Assembly: GCA_047967505.1 (NCBI GenBank)
Contig: CM106541.1
DNA length: 64,000 nt
Source of the DNA: Dipteris shenzhenensis
Lineage: Eukaryota; Polypodiophyta; Polypodiopsida; Gleicheniales
Reading direction: 5' to 3' (one strand)
A model generated the notes under the pieces. The model searched no databases, had not been told where the DNA came from, and saw only the letters and a program-made list of their open reading frames with translations. The translations under genes and the position numbers were made by a program. Below, piece by piece: positions 44,826 to 55,899 of this stretch (positions are counted from its first letter, which is position 1; each line of letters begins with the position of its first letter).

Positions 44826-47585
44826 TCATGCTACAAACTCCAGCACCATGTCCATTTTCGGTACATACCCTTGCTTTTTCATAAGCATACATAACCTATT
44901 TGTCTTAAAATAGACCTCATCACCCTGCAGTTTGATTTTGGCTCCCACAACAAATTCATGCATTGCTTTGTTTACCTCAATCAAAGCCCTCCCAGGCTTC
45001 TTTGGTGCACCTGCAAATTTTCTCAGATCTTGCATTCCGTTGGCATCATCCCACTGATGGGATTCCACATATATGCTTGACATTAGCATATAACCAGAAG
45101 CATTGTTTGGATCCATCTGGACACAGCTGTCATAGCACTTCCTCCCTAGGTCGATGTTGCCATAAGTTCTACAGCTAGTGAGTAGGGACATCCATGCTGT
45201 AATAACTGGTGGCATTGGCATAGTTCGGAGCATACCTTCAGCCTCTTTCAAGAAGCCTAAGCGACTGAGAAGATCAACCATGCAGTTATAATGCTCTATA
45301 CATGGCATAATGCCATGGTCTTCATCCATAGATTGGAAATACTGGCAGCCTTCCTTTAGAAAGCCAAAATGACTACAAGCAGCAAGAATACTAGTAAATA
45401 TCACATCATCCGGCTTTAAGCCTCGAAGTTGGAGGTCTGCAAGGCATTGCCCAGCTGCCATGCAGTTGCCATATAGAGCATATGCTGTGATCATTGCACC
45501 CCACGACACTACATCAGGATTCACTAATTTGTCAAAAACCTCACGTGCCTCCCCAAGACTCCCACACTTGGCGTACATGTCAACAAGTGAGTTGATAATG
45601 GGCACTTCTAGTTCAAGCCCACTTTTTACAACCTGCTCATGAATCAGTCTTCCCTCAGCAGATGCTCCCAGACGTGAGCATACTTTCAATAAGCACAAAA
45701 AAACAGCTCTGTCTGGTATTATGCCCTGGTTTTGCATTTTCTCAAAAAGTTCAAGCACAAAAAAGTCATTCCAATGCTCTGTGTGTCCAGCAATCATTGC
45801 ACCCCATGACACTATAGTGCAACTCGGCAGTTCAGAAAATACTTTGCTTGCCTCCTCTAGACTCCCATATCTAGCATACATGTCAACAAGGATGCTCCCA
45901 ACAACCTCATCCAGTTCAAGTCCAGTACTGATTATTTCATGGTGTATCAGTCGGCCCTGATTTGGGATGCCCATGCTGCCACATGCTTTCAAGATGCACA
46001 CAAATATCACCTTATCTGGCTTTATACCTTTGCCTAGCATTTTGTTAAAAAGTTCAAGAGCAAGGAGACCATGCCCATGCTGGACACACCCTCCAATCAT
46101 CGCACCCCATGACACCACACCCGGGCTTGCCAATTCATTAAAAACTTTCATTGCCTCCTTTAGACTATCGCATTTGGCATACATGTCAACAAGGGAGCCT
46201 CCAAACATCTCTGCTGATGCTAATCCACATCTGATGATATGTTCATGTATAATCCTACCCTGCTCTATGGCTCCTACGCTAGCACATGCTTTCAGAATGC
46301 ATAAAAGTATAATTTTGTCTGGCCTTATACATTTTTGTACCATTTTCTCAAAAAGATCAAGAGCATCAAAACCATACCCATGATGGGCATATCCAGCAAT
46401 CATGGCTCCCCATGCTACCAAATCTTGATTTTTCAGCTCGTCAAACACTTTGTGTGCCTCCTCCACGCTCCCACATTTTACGTACATATCAATGAGACTG
46501 CTTCCAACCACCACATCTGATTGGAGTCCATCTTTTATGATCTGGTCATGTAACAGCCTCCCATATGTTAGAGATCCTATGCTGCCACATGCTTTCAGGG
46601 CACATAAAAATATAGCTTCACTCGGTCTTATGCCCTTCTGTTGCATTCTTTTTAATAGATCAAAAGCAGGAATTGCATATCCATGCTGTGCATAGCCAGA
46701 AATCATAGCACCCCATGATACCACACTTCGATTTGACAATTCATCAAATACTTTTCGGGACTCAACTACACTCCCGCACTTGGAGTACATATCTACAAGA
46801 GTATTTCCAACAACCTGGTCTGATTCAAGCCCAATTCTTACGATTTGCTCATGCACCACTCTTCCTTGACTTACGGCTCCTATGCTCCCATACGCTTTCA
46901 AAGTGCTTAAAAATATTACTTTGTTTGGTTTCACACCCTGAAGTTGCATTTTCTCAAAAACGTCAAGAGCAGCAAGACCATACCCACTGTGGACATATGC
47001 TCCAATCATTGCACCCCATGATACCACATCTCGATTTGGCAACTTGATGAACACCTCGTATGCCTCCTCTAAACTACCACATTTAGCATACATATCCAGA
47101 ACAGTGCTACCAATGAGCATGTCTGATTCAACCCCAGATTTAATAATCTGATCATGAATCAACCTGCCTTGACCCAGTGCTCCTGTACTGCTACATGCTT
47201 TTAAGATGCACAAAAAAGTACACTTGTCTGACTTTATGGGTTCTTGCTGCATTCTATGATACAACTCAAGAGCCTTCTCTCCTTCGCCAAGCCTTGCATG
47301 TGCTTGGATGATTGCATTCCATGTATAGACATTTGCTTTTGAGATTCCACAAAAGACTTGCCTCGCTTCCACCAAACTGCCACACGATGCAAACAGGCGA
47401 ATCAGATGATCCCCCAAAAAGGCAATAGAATCGAGTCCACATTTAACCATAAGAGAATGCGCTCGCCTGGCAGCTCCCAAGTCTTTAGTCTTCGTGCATT
47501 CCTGCAATAAGCAGTAGACGATGTCCCTTGATAGGGAAACACCTTGCTCGTCCAAATTTTTCACTAGCTGAAGCACCTTCTCCAT
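44826..47585 (-). CDS. Pentatricopeptide repeat protein, PLS class with E/E+ tail, no DYW domain
   Basis: Intact 919-codon single-exon frame. The ATG at 47585 is the first Met after an in-frame TGA 21 nt upstream, so it cannot extend 5' without an intron. Seven units of about 101 residues repeat VVSWGAMI...YAQHG, then ALDLFEKM...GIKPDKVIFLCILKAC, and DMYAKCGSLEEA, with the Trp positions near residues 89, 190, 291, 392, 493, 594 and 695. The C-terminus reads KPGRALIEVNKAMHEFV and MKKQGYVPKMDMVLEF, the E/E+ extension, and stops before a DYW deaminase. PLS-class PPRs bind organellar RNA, usually for C-to-U editing; an E/E+ protein without DYW normally needs a partner deaminase. No obvious transit peptide is seen in the first 50 residues. 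The target RNA is unknown. Confidence 0.95.
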   Translation of the reverse strand: MEKVLQLVKNLDEQGVSLSRDIVYCLLQECTKTKDLGAARRAHSLMVKCGLDSIAFLGDHLIRLFASCGSLVEARQVFCGISKANVYTWNAIIQAHARLGEGEKALELYHRMQQEPIKSDKCTFLCILKACSSTGALGQGRLIHDQIIKSGVESDMLIGSTVLDMYAKCGSLEEAYEVFIKLPNRDVVSWGAMIGAYVHSGYGLAALDVFEKMQLQGVKPNKVIFLSTLKAYGSIGAVSQGRVVHEQIVRIGLESDQVVGNTLVDMYSKCGSVVESRKVFDELSNRSVVSWGAMISGYAQHGYAIPAFDLLKRMQQKGIRPSEAIFLCALKACGSIGSLTYGRLLHDQIIKDGLQSDVVVGSSLIDMYVKCGSVEEAHKVFDELKNQDLVAWGAMIAGYAHHGYGFDALDLFEKMVQKCIRPDKIILLCILKACASVGAIEQGRIIHEHIIRCGLASAEMFGGSLVDMYAKCDSLKEAMKVFNELASPGVVSWGAMIGGCVQHGHGLLALELFNKMLGKGIKPDKVIFVCILKACGSMGIPNQGRLIHHEIISTGLELDEVVGSILVDMYARYGSLEEASKVFSELPSCTIVSWGAMIAGHTEHWNDFFVLELFEKMQNQGIIPDRAVFLCLLKVCSRLGASAEGRLIHEQVVKSGLELEVPIINSLVDMYAKCGSLGEAREVFDKLVNPDVVSWGAMITAYALYGNCMAAGQCLADLQLRGLKPDDVIFTSILAACSHFGFLKEGCQYFQSMDEDHGIMPCIEHYNCMVDLLSRLGFLKEAEGMLRTMPMPPVITAWMSLLTSCRTYGNIDLGRKCYDSCVQMDPNNASGYMLMSSIYVESHQWDDANGMQDLRKFAGAPKKPGRALIEVNKAMHEFVVGAKIKLQGDEVYFKTNRLCMLMKKQGYVPKMDMVLEFVA

Positions 47586-48189
47586 CCTTTTTTCTATATG
47601 TCATTCTCTCAATTCTCTTATAACCGACTGTACCTTTTATCACTATACTCTTTCTTCAGGCGGTAAAATGGAGATTCTTAACAAAACGGCACCATGTCTA
47701 CGAGAGAACCAAAAGAAAAGACCTGACCGCGACCAACTGAGTGGCTGCTTTCTTCCACGGCGAGTGCAACGACAAGCCATGGAAGACCCATGTTAAAAAA
47801 ACCCCATACAGATCCTTGAGCCTCCACAAGACTCCTTACGCAACAGCCACGCTCATGCCAACCCCGAGTTCCAGGGACAGCACACACCCGGTGCAGCTGG
47901 TGTGCCATTTTCCGACATGAGAATGTTTAAAAACTGAAGTCTTGCCTGGGCGTTTCGTGCTCGCGTCTAAACTCCTACGACACACTGAGTTCGTGATACC
48001 ATGGAGCTGGAGGAGCTCTAGAACTCCAACATGGCTACCATTAACAAGATTTACTTTGATCTGTAATATGTATCATAGCAATATTTCTGGCCAGCAAAAT
48101 CAATTGCCAACATATTCCAGCAAAGCAGCCATCTTCTACGTCCTCAGTTAAATTCGCACTAAGCGCCCACAACAAGAGGCACACGTGCC
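47586..48189. other. Upstream region of the PPR gene
   Basis: About 600 bp 5' of the PPR start. A 76-codon minus-strand frame (47908-47678) is the only open piece and has no motif; it is probably 5' UTR or chance. A promoter cannot be pinpointed. Confidence 0.4.
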
Positions 48190-48327
48190 CCAACTGGCAG
48201 CTTTTGTTCCACATTCAAGGGGGTAGAAAATAGAAAGTTTGTAGTAGCTAGAGCCCTGCCCCAACTGGAAGCTGTTGTTTCGCTTTCAAAGGGGGTAGAA
48301 AATAGAAAGTTTGTAGTAGCTAGAGCT
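48190..48327. repeat. Tandem duplication, about 72-bp period
   Basis: GCCCCAACTGG, then AGGGGGTAGAAAATAGAAAG and TTTGTAGTAGCTAGAGC, occurs twice (from about 48187 and 48259) next to the truncated copia LTR. Confidence 0.85.
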
Positions 48328-48409
48328 TTGCTCCTTTAGGGGCAGGGCTAGCAAATCGCTGAACGCGCACAAGTTTATTTGAGTGAAAAAAGGTGAATAA
48401 CTTCACAGG

Positions 48410-48888
48410 GTTGCTGCAGCCAGTGATGAAATGGGCTTCACGGGCTTGCTCTTATATAGCCACCAGTCGTAGTCGGTTAGGCTCAATTGGGTGGCCAACC
48501 CAGTCTGCCCAAAACGATCGACTGGGGGTCGGTCCCGAAATAGGCCACCGACCATACGATAGAACCGGTGCGCAAAACAGAGCAACTGACCTACGGTCTC
48601 CATTTGGCTCCAAATAGGCCCCGCAACCCGAGAGTGTCCTGCCCCGGGAAATGCTCCGTCTACCCTCAGGATGCCTTCCCACACTTGCATGTAGCCTAGT
48701 TGGCGGTGTGCCAACTCTATCTAAAGCCGTCCAGCCATCAGGCCACACATGGCCCCCATCTGGTGTCCAAACCAGGACCTACCGGATAACCGAGCTACTC
48801 AAATGCCTTCTCCTCATATGGGGGGCTTACAAGTAGAGTTAGCTGGTTCCCGCATAGTTACACGAGAGTGGAGCATTGATATCTAACA
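48410..48888 (-). repeat. 3' LTR of copia copy B, truncated
   Basis: Aligns with the outer two thirds of the 5' LTR, including TGTTAGATATCAATGC, the TATA region and ACACTTGCATGTAGCC. Identity is lost at about 48410, where GTTGCTGCAGCCAGTGATG begins the shared part. Confidence 0.9.
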
Positions 48889-48900
48889 CCCCCCCTCAAT
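48889..48900 (-). other. Polypurine tract of copia copy B
   Basis: Minus strand ATTGAGGGGGGG ends one base before the 3' LTR TG. Confidence 0.88.
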
Positions 48901-49136
48901 GTCCACCCGCAAGTGAACTTACTTTTTCGGCCCAATGCCAAGTCGATGAAGATGCCTCTCCAGTAAGTCTCTTCCAAGAGCCTTCGTGAAGATGTCCGCA
49001 ACATTCTCTGTAGTTGGACAGTACACCAAGTCGACTTCTCCAACTATGATGAGCTCGTGTACAAAGTGATATTGAATCTCAATGTGTTTTGTGCGAGCGT
49101 GGAACACCGGGTTCTTTGCAATCGCCATGCAACTCT

Positions 49137-50402
49137 CTAATTGTCACATGATAACTGCGTAGGCTTGTCTTGCACTACACCCATGTCCCCCAAAATCCTC
49201 CTCAACCACACTGCCTCGCAAGAAGCAAAGCATGCTGATTTGTACTCGGCCTCGATAGAAGAAAGAGCAACTGTGGGTTGCTTCTTGCTGACCCATGACA
49301 CAACTCCAAATCCAAGTGAGAAACAGTACCGTGTCACTGATCTCCTGCTGTCCACATCTCCTACCCCATCCGAGTCACAGAATCCGGTCAAGATGTTGCC
49401 CTTGGTATAGGTGATGCCATAATCAAGTGTGCCTTTGATGTATTTCAGCACCCGCATACCTGCCCTCCAATGGTTCTCCCGGGGCTTATTGGAAAACCTG
49501 CTTAGTACACTAGTCGCAAAACTGATGTCCGGCCGTGTGTTGCACAGGTAAATCAAGCTGCCCACAAGCCTTCTATACTTCGCTTCGTCCACCAGTGGTG
49601 ATGAATCCTCGTTTGAAAGCTTCGCGTCAACCTCCATAGGGGTACCAACTGTCTTGCACTCAGCCATGCCAAATGCCTTCAGTATCTCTCCAGCATACTT
49701 CAGCTGTGAAATGAAGATCTGTTTCGGCTCCTGCCAAACTTCAATCCCCAAATAGAAATGCATCAGTCCGAGGTCTGTCATTTCAAACTCTCTTCCTAGC
49801 AAATGCTTCGTTTGCGAGATCTTCCCTTCATGGTTCCCTATTATGACAAGGTCGTCCACATAAAGGACCACGATCATACACCTGCCTCCTTCTCTGAAGA
49901 TATACAAATTTGCATCAGATGGGCTCCTCTTGAACCCGTTTTGTAGAAAGTAGGCATCAATTTGCTGGTACCATGCTCGTGGGGCCTGTTTCAGCCCGTA
50001 AAGTGCCTTCTTGAATTTGCAGACTTTACCTTCTGAACCGGGGATCTCAAAACCTGGTGGTTGTTCCACGTATACCTCCTCCTTGAGATCTCTATTCAGA
50101 AAGGCGGATTTCACATCCATCTGAAACATGGGCCAACTTCCCTAGGCCGCTAAAGCCAAAACACTACGAATTGTGGTTAGTTGAGCTGTGGGAGCAAAAG
50201 TATCTTGATAATCAAAACCATGTACCTGTGCAAATCGTTTTGCCACGAGCCGAGCCTTGTACTTATCCAACATGCCTTCGGACTTGTACTTGGTCTTGTA
50301 CACCCACTTGGTTCCGATTACCTTGCGTTTTGGTGGTCGATCCACAAGGTCCCAAGTGTTGTTCTTCATTATGGAGCCATACTCTGACTGCATAGCCTCC
50401 AT
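49137..50402 (-). pseudogene. Copia copy B reverse transcriptase and RNase H
   Basis: Two frames in phase (50402-50142 and 50129-49137) separated by one TAG at about 50139-50141. RT blocks: [75 protein letters not shown] and VVLYVDDLVIIGN (YVDD intact). RNase H: NTRPDISFATSVLSRF, GFCDSDGVGDVDSRRS (usual DWAGD is DGVGD), VSWVSKKQPTVALSS and IEAEYKSACFASCEA. The last conserved block, NPVFHARTKHIEIQYHFV, is in another frame at 49128-48919. Confidence 0.93.
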
Positions 50403-50728
50403 CCACCTATCATCGCCCTGTGCCTCTTCAAGTCACTTGGGTTCATCAGCACGGATCACTTCTGTCATCAAAGCATAGTTGACCAAGTGTTCCTACACCC
50501 TTCTTTGCTCCTCTAATCTCTTGGACCAGCGGTGTTTGAATGGTTCCTCCTCAATGGCTGGAGGTTCTCTGCCGTCCAAAAGCTGCTTTACCCATTTCGG
50601 GAATGGCCGTTGCCATTGTGGTTCTGCAGGTTCTTCTTCATCTTCTTTGTCTTGAATCCTCCCGGTCCTAGATGGATATCCTAGTCCTGGTTGTCTGGGA
50701 AGGAAGCATCCTCCTCCAATTGATGCGG

Positions 50729-51985
50729 CTATTCTGAGAAGGCCACATCGCGACTTACAATTACCTTCTTGGTAACAGGGTTATAGAGACGGTAACCCTT
50801 CGCCTCTTCATTATGGCCCAAGAAAATACACTTCGGGCTCTTCGGTTCCCATTTGGTCCTAGTAGCATCAGGGACATGCACAAAACAATCACATCCAAAA
50901 ACTCCGAAATGTGCAGCTGAAGGTTTCTTACTAGAAAAGGCTTGCAGTGGAGTCATCTCGTTCATAGCCTTTGTGTAGCTATGATTCAGGATGTAAACTG
51001 TAGTGTTACATGCTTCAGCCCAGAAAGTCTTTGGCAAATCTTTCCCTTTCATCATACTCCGACCCATTTTGTAGATCATGCGCATCTTGCATTCTGCTAC
51101 TCCATTTTGCTGTGATGTATGTGGTGGGGGTTTCTACCTCTTGATCCCGTGACTTTTGCAGTAACTTTCGAATTCAGTCGATGTGAACTCTCCACCTCTA
51201 TCTGATCTCAGCTTCTTCACCTTCCTCCCTGATTCTTTCTCGACCATTACATGCCATTCCTTGAACCTACTGAAAGCCTCATCTTTCGTCTTCAGGATGT
51301 ATATCCATATCCTTCTACTGTAGTCGTCGATCAGCGTCATGAAGTAGTAGGAACCACCCAAAGCTTTCGTCTCCATCTTTCTGCAGAGGTCCATGTGTAC
51401 GAGCTCTAGAGGAGCCTTTGCCCTACTGGCCTCTTTAGGAAAGGGCTGCCGATGCTGCTTGCCCATCATGCAAGCTTCACATACATCGGGCAGATCTGAA
51501 ATTTCTGGTAGGTCTGCAGTCATTCCACTTTTATGCATCTCCTTCAAAGAACTAAGGTTTAGATGACCAAACCTCTCCTGCCACAGCTTAGTGTTCTTCA
51601 CATCCTCTCGAGCACTAAAATCTGAGAGTTCATAAATGTTGTTGTGCCATGTACGTTTACCAACGACCTTTCCTTGAAGATCCAAGATCTGTTCACCATT
51701 CTTATCGAATTGAACTTTGAGGTCCTGATCCGTGACCGCAGAAACGGACAACAAGTTCCTCTTGATATCTGGCACATAAAGAACATTGGACAACTGTTTT
51801 ACAACTCCATCTGACTTGAGAGCAATCGTACCTTTTCCTTTTGCTGGACATTTTGCATCATTGCCAACTGCTACTAGGATGTCATTCCCTACTGGCTGTA
51901 GAGAGGTATACCAATCCTTCTGACTGGTCATGTGGCACGATGCACCACTGTCAATGATCCACGGTTCATCTGCAGGTACATGAAT
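50729..51985 (-). pseudogene. Copia copy B protease and integrase
   Basis: Protease motif WIIDSGASCHM near 51960-51925, with intact DSG. The 265-codon frame 51931-51134 has LYVPDIKRNLLSVSAVT, LWQERFGHLNLSSL, VCEACMMGKQHRQPF (GAG-pre-integrase HHCC), HMDLCRKMETKALGG (first Asp), LIDDYSRRIWIYIL and KLRSDRGGEFTSTEF (second Asp). After a TAG at about 51132 the same frame gives SQQNGVAECKMRM, where the Glu is kept although ERKNR became ECKMR. The 51085-50729 frame has TFWAEACNTTVYILN and ATRTKWEPKSPKCIF. The catalytic triad survives. Confidence 0.92.
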
Positions 51986-52095
51986 TGCCTTCGTGCAAAT
52001 CTCCTCAATTGCGACGAACAGCTCTATTGGTACTGCCTGCGTGCTGTTGCTGGACTCTTTCTTTACTCTGTTCTTCTCATCTATAATCTTCTTTC

Positions 52096-52878
52096 AGCAC
52101 TCATTCTGATTGTGCCCTGCCTTGTTGCAATAGAAGCACTTGATCTTCTTCTTTCTCTTTTTATCATCAGAAGAAGATGGGTTACTAGAGTCCGTACCCT
52201 TACCTTTCTTTGATTAGGTCCACAAAGTTGAATCTTCTCCAGTCCTCGTCTTTTAACGCATCTCCTCCTCCAGAAGCATGGCACTAAAATCCTCAAAGTT
52301 GAGGGGCGGATTTCTGTTTTGTGTATTCAGCGCCGTCACAAGACCGTCGTACTTTGGTGGGAGAATCCGTAGCACCTTCGTGCTAGATTCTCACTGGTGA
52401 TGGTGATGTCAATCGCAGTCATCTGATCGCGCAGATTCTTCACCCTAGTGGTGAACTTCTCTACCGCTTCAGACTTAGACAACTTCTTGTTCGCGAGTTG
52501 AGTCTCCAGATTCTGAATCCATGTCTGATTCGTGGTCTCGTACTGATTTTTTAAGACCGTCCATGCCTCCTTCGCTATGGTGACATGTTGAATTAACGCC
52601 ATGACGGAATCACTAACATTGCAGACAATAGAACACAACGCATCTGCATTTCTTCTTGTCCACGCGAGAATCTCATCCGCAGTTGGTACTATCTGTTGTC
52701 CTGAATTGGCTAGATCCGGTCTCGCAACCGGCCTCACGTCCACCCTAGTAGCAGTGTCCCAAAGCTCATATGCACTTAGGATGGTCTTCATCTTGAACTT
52801 CTAGAGTGGATAGCTAGAGCCATCCAACTTTTCGCTTTTGCCGAACGGTGGGATTCGCGGTCTTGCGGGTTGGGCCAT
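52096..52878 (-). pseudogene. Copia copy B gag with CCHC knuckle
   Basis: The start ATG at 52878 gives MAQPARPRIPPFGKSEKLDG. A TAG at about 52801 stands where Trp is usual (YPL-stop-KFKMKTIL). The frame continues ETQLANKKLSKSEAVEKF and LRDQMTAIDITI, a one-base shift near 52385, then ILPPKYDGLVTALNTQ and FEDFSAMLLEEEMR followed by a stop. The zinc knuckle CFYCNKAGHNQNEC is at about 52137-52096, with TGA immediately after it. Confidence 0.9.
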
Positions 52879-52935
52879 CTCTCACAATCTGCTCACAAAC
52901 AGAAACACACTACCAAATCTTCTTGCTAGAGTCCA

Positions 52936-52948
52936 GGCTCTGATACCA
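52936..52948 (-). other. Primer binding site of copia copy B, tRNA-iMet
   Basis: Minus strand TGGTATCAGAGCC is a perfect match to the usual plant copia primer site, directly after the 5' LTR end. Confidence 0.92.
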
Positions 52949-53646
52949 TGTAAGAAAATAATACAACGTCTGTGCTCAACAGATAACACGATCTCGTACG
53001 CAAGAGAGAAAACAAGATAGTATGGAGAATCTAAAATTTGATACTGTAGAACTGATACAATAGATGGCGCTACCTCCCAACCGTGCACTCCTGTGAAAGA
53101 AGCTTCGATGGTGTGCTGGAAACAGTAGAAGACGGATGCTCGATGCTAAGGAATCAGTGTTGCTATAGCCAGTGATGAAATGGGCTTCATGGGCTTGCTC
53201 TTATATAGCCACTAGTCGAGTTGGTTAGGCTCAATTGGGTGGCCTAACCAGTCCACCCAAAACGGTCGATTGGGGGTCTCGAAATAGGCCACCGACCATA
53301 TGATAGAACTAGTGCGCAAAACAGAGCAACTGACCTACGGGCTCCGTTCAGCTCCAAACGGGCCCCTCAAACCGAGAGTGGGCTGCCCTGGGAAATGCTC
53401 CATCTACCCTCAGTGCGGTTAGTCAAGGAATGGCTTTCTGCACTTGCATGTAGCCTAGTTGGCAGTGTGCCAATCTATCTGAAGCCATCCAGCCATCATG
53501 CCACGCATGACCCCCATCTGGTGTCCAAACCAGGACCTACCGGATAACCAAGCTACTCAAATGCCTTCTCCTCATATGGGGGGCTTACAAGTAGAGTTAG
53601 TTGGTTCCCGCGTAGTTACACGAGAGTGGAGCATTGATATCTAACA
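52949..53646 (-). repeat. 5' LTR of copia copy B
   Basis: On the minus strand it starts TGTTAGATATCAATGC and ends CGTTGTATTATTTTCTTACA. Bounded by the primer site on the inner side. It contains GGCTATATAAGAGCAAGC (TATA-type promoter) near 53205. Confidence 0.9.
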
Positions 53647-53883
53647 TTCTAATTACTAACTATCTTCTTCTATTCCATCAACCTATCAGCATCCTCAACC
53701 ATGATCAACCATACCCAATGATTACTTGTATGATTTCATGCCCAAAGATTGCTTGGATGATTTCTCAACGCATTGTAATAAAAAGTTCATCCCTAGGGCA
53801 CCAACTCCCTTTAGTAACAAAACCTATCAAAATCTTGAGTATGAGATGAATTTAACAATATGCCATGAGTAGAAATTATTCAA

Positions 53884-54021
53884 ATTAATATGGACCTTGT
53901 GTTCTACACTAAAAGAGCTTCAAATATGTCTCTACACCTTGAAATTTAGGTAATTAATATGGACCTTGTGTTCTACACTAAAAGAGCTTCAAATATGTCT
54001 TTACACCTTGAAATTTAGGTA
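53884..54021. repeat. Tandem duplication, 69-bp period
   Basis: ATTAATATGGACCTTGTG through CCTTGAAATTTAGGTA is repeated head to tail with one visible difference (CTCTAC versus CTTTAC), so it is a recent duplication. Confidence 0.92.
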
Positions 54022-55890
54022 TAACATGAAAAGATTACATTAATTTGAAAGGAGATGGGTTTTCATATTTTAGTGTATTTTTTATTTTACCCCCCCTCAT
54101 CCAAAATACCCCCCCCTTGGGCCTCACATATTATGAAAAATATATACAAATCTTAAAATCTTGCATATTTTTCAAGGTACATACCTTACATTTGATGGGA
54201 GGGGGGCCATGAAATTTTCATATTTTTCCCTTGCATATTTGAAAATTTTAAAGAAAATCCATGCATATTATATATGGACCTTGTCCCCCCATACCCTAGA
54301 TTTTGGACAAGGATAGTAACATATTACAAATTGAGTTGGCGCCCCAGGAGTTCATCTCAGCTATTTATAAAAATACTTCACTAATGTAGAGAAGCTGTGT
54401 TTTCAGCTAACCAATCCATTGCAATTATTGCATTAGACTTTCCCATTTCAATAGCATAAAACATTAAGGGAATTTCGGACTCAAAAAGGGCCTCATAAGG
54501 AGTGGATTAGGAAAATGGATTAAGGACTAATGAGGCCTAATAAGGCTCCCATCCCCCACATGTGAGTCCAAAAAAGTACATATCCCTAGGCTTTGGTGGT
54601 CCCCAATTGTCACTCAAAAAGTCCACCAGCCTCTCCCACTTGGATGGGCCCCCACCTGCCCCTCTTTACTCACCCCAGTAGTCCTCATTCCCAAAAAGTG
54701 TCTTGCGCACACCTTTCCTCCCAAAAAGTTTAAATTTTTGAAAGTGCCCAAACTTCTTTGAAACCCTTCCAAACCTTCCCCCAAACCATTCCTATGCACC
54801 CAAATCACTTTCCAACCCTAAAACTATCTCATTGCCACCTTTCTCCTCAAAATTTTAAACTTTTTAAAAAGTGCCAAAAATAGCCTGCAAGCCTTCCAAA
54901 CCATTCCCATGTATCCAAATCACGTCCCAACCCCTAAATTCTTCTTCTTGTCCTAGTTGATGCTTGTTTCTATCTTCTTCTCCTAGTTAAGCTCCTATTG
55001 TTGATGCCATTTCTCATGCTTGTTAGGAAGGACTATTTGAGGACAAAACTTGTTCCGGTTAGTGTCACTAGTAGCTTGCTCTATCGATTGGTATAGGTTG
55101 GAGGATTGAATGGATCCGTGAGGGTTTTCTAGCTTCTGTTGGAGAAAGCATCATCATCACTGGAGATTTTGGAGAATGGCAAGCACCAACACCTTATCAA
55201 GAGCCCTAGCATATACCTTCTAGGAACTGCTATCTTTTATCAAGAGCCCTAGCATAGGGATATACATAAACTATGAATTGAATTTTTAGATCAAACATAA
55301 AGAGTACAATATGGGGACATTTTTTGAATACCCATTGTGAGGCCATAGATCCATACATGGCATTTTTGCTTCCATGTTTTGTATTCACAATTTTGATATG
55401 CCATCAAAATATTGACAGTGATGACCATTTTGGAAAGGAAAATATGTATGGGAAGATGATTTTATTTTGGAAAAAGTCTGTATGAGAAAGTTGTAGTTTT
55501 CTCAACAGGCTACAACTTTGACGCTTTGTAATTTACATGATTCAACCATTTGGATGGAAAAATAATGGCCCACAGATAAGGAAAAGACACTTTGGATTGT
55601 TTTCTGCTTGGACTTCCTTGCCCAATTCTAAAATGCATATTTTAGGCCTAAGTTGATAGATTTTGACAGAAAGTGATGATGACCAAAGTTTAAAAGATGG
55701 TTAAAACTCGTACAATTGATTTTTTCCAGATTCCACACCATTAGGGACATATAAAAGCCTCCAAGCAGGGATTCTTTATTCCAAGTAAACTACAACAATG
55801 ACACTATTTTTGGAAAACTGGCCTGTTGGGGTAGAGTTGGGGGGGAGGGCAGGGTTTTTTTTCTATATGGCCTTTTTTCTTGACTTTTTT
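54022..55890. other. No recognised gene
   Basis: About 1.9 kb of AT-rich sequence with CCAAAAAGT-type short motifs near 54.6-54.9 kb. Nothing coding or RNA-like recognised. Confidence 0.45.
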
Positions 55891-55899
55891 AGAAGAATA

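Larger units (their letters stand above)
48410..53646 (-). mobile_element. Ty1/copia LTR retrotransposon, copy B, 3' LTR truncated
   Basis: Minus-strand element. The 5' LTR is 53646-52949 (698 bp, TGTTAGATATC...CTTACA), then the primer site, gag, protease, integrase, RT, RNase H and a polypurine tract before the 3' LTR (48888-48410). The 3' LTR matches only about the first 480 bp of the 5' LTR; its last roughly 210 bp are absent and replaced by unrelated sequence with a 72-bp tandem duplication. The coding part keeps long frames and catalytic motifs better than copy A but carries several stops and shifts. Confidence 0.93.

Noticed and set aside
44963-47047. Plus-strand frames across the PPR gene
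   Set aside because: They are antisense shadows of the 919-codon minus-strand gene and repeat with its 303-bp period.
52936-52948. Possible tRNA gene fragment
   Set aside because: Only the 3' end complement of initiator tRNA-Met is present and it lies next to an LTR; it is a primer binding site.
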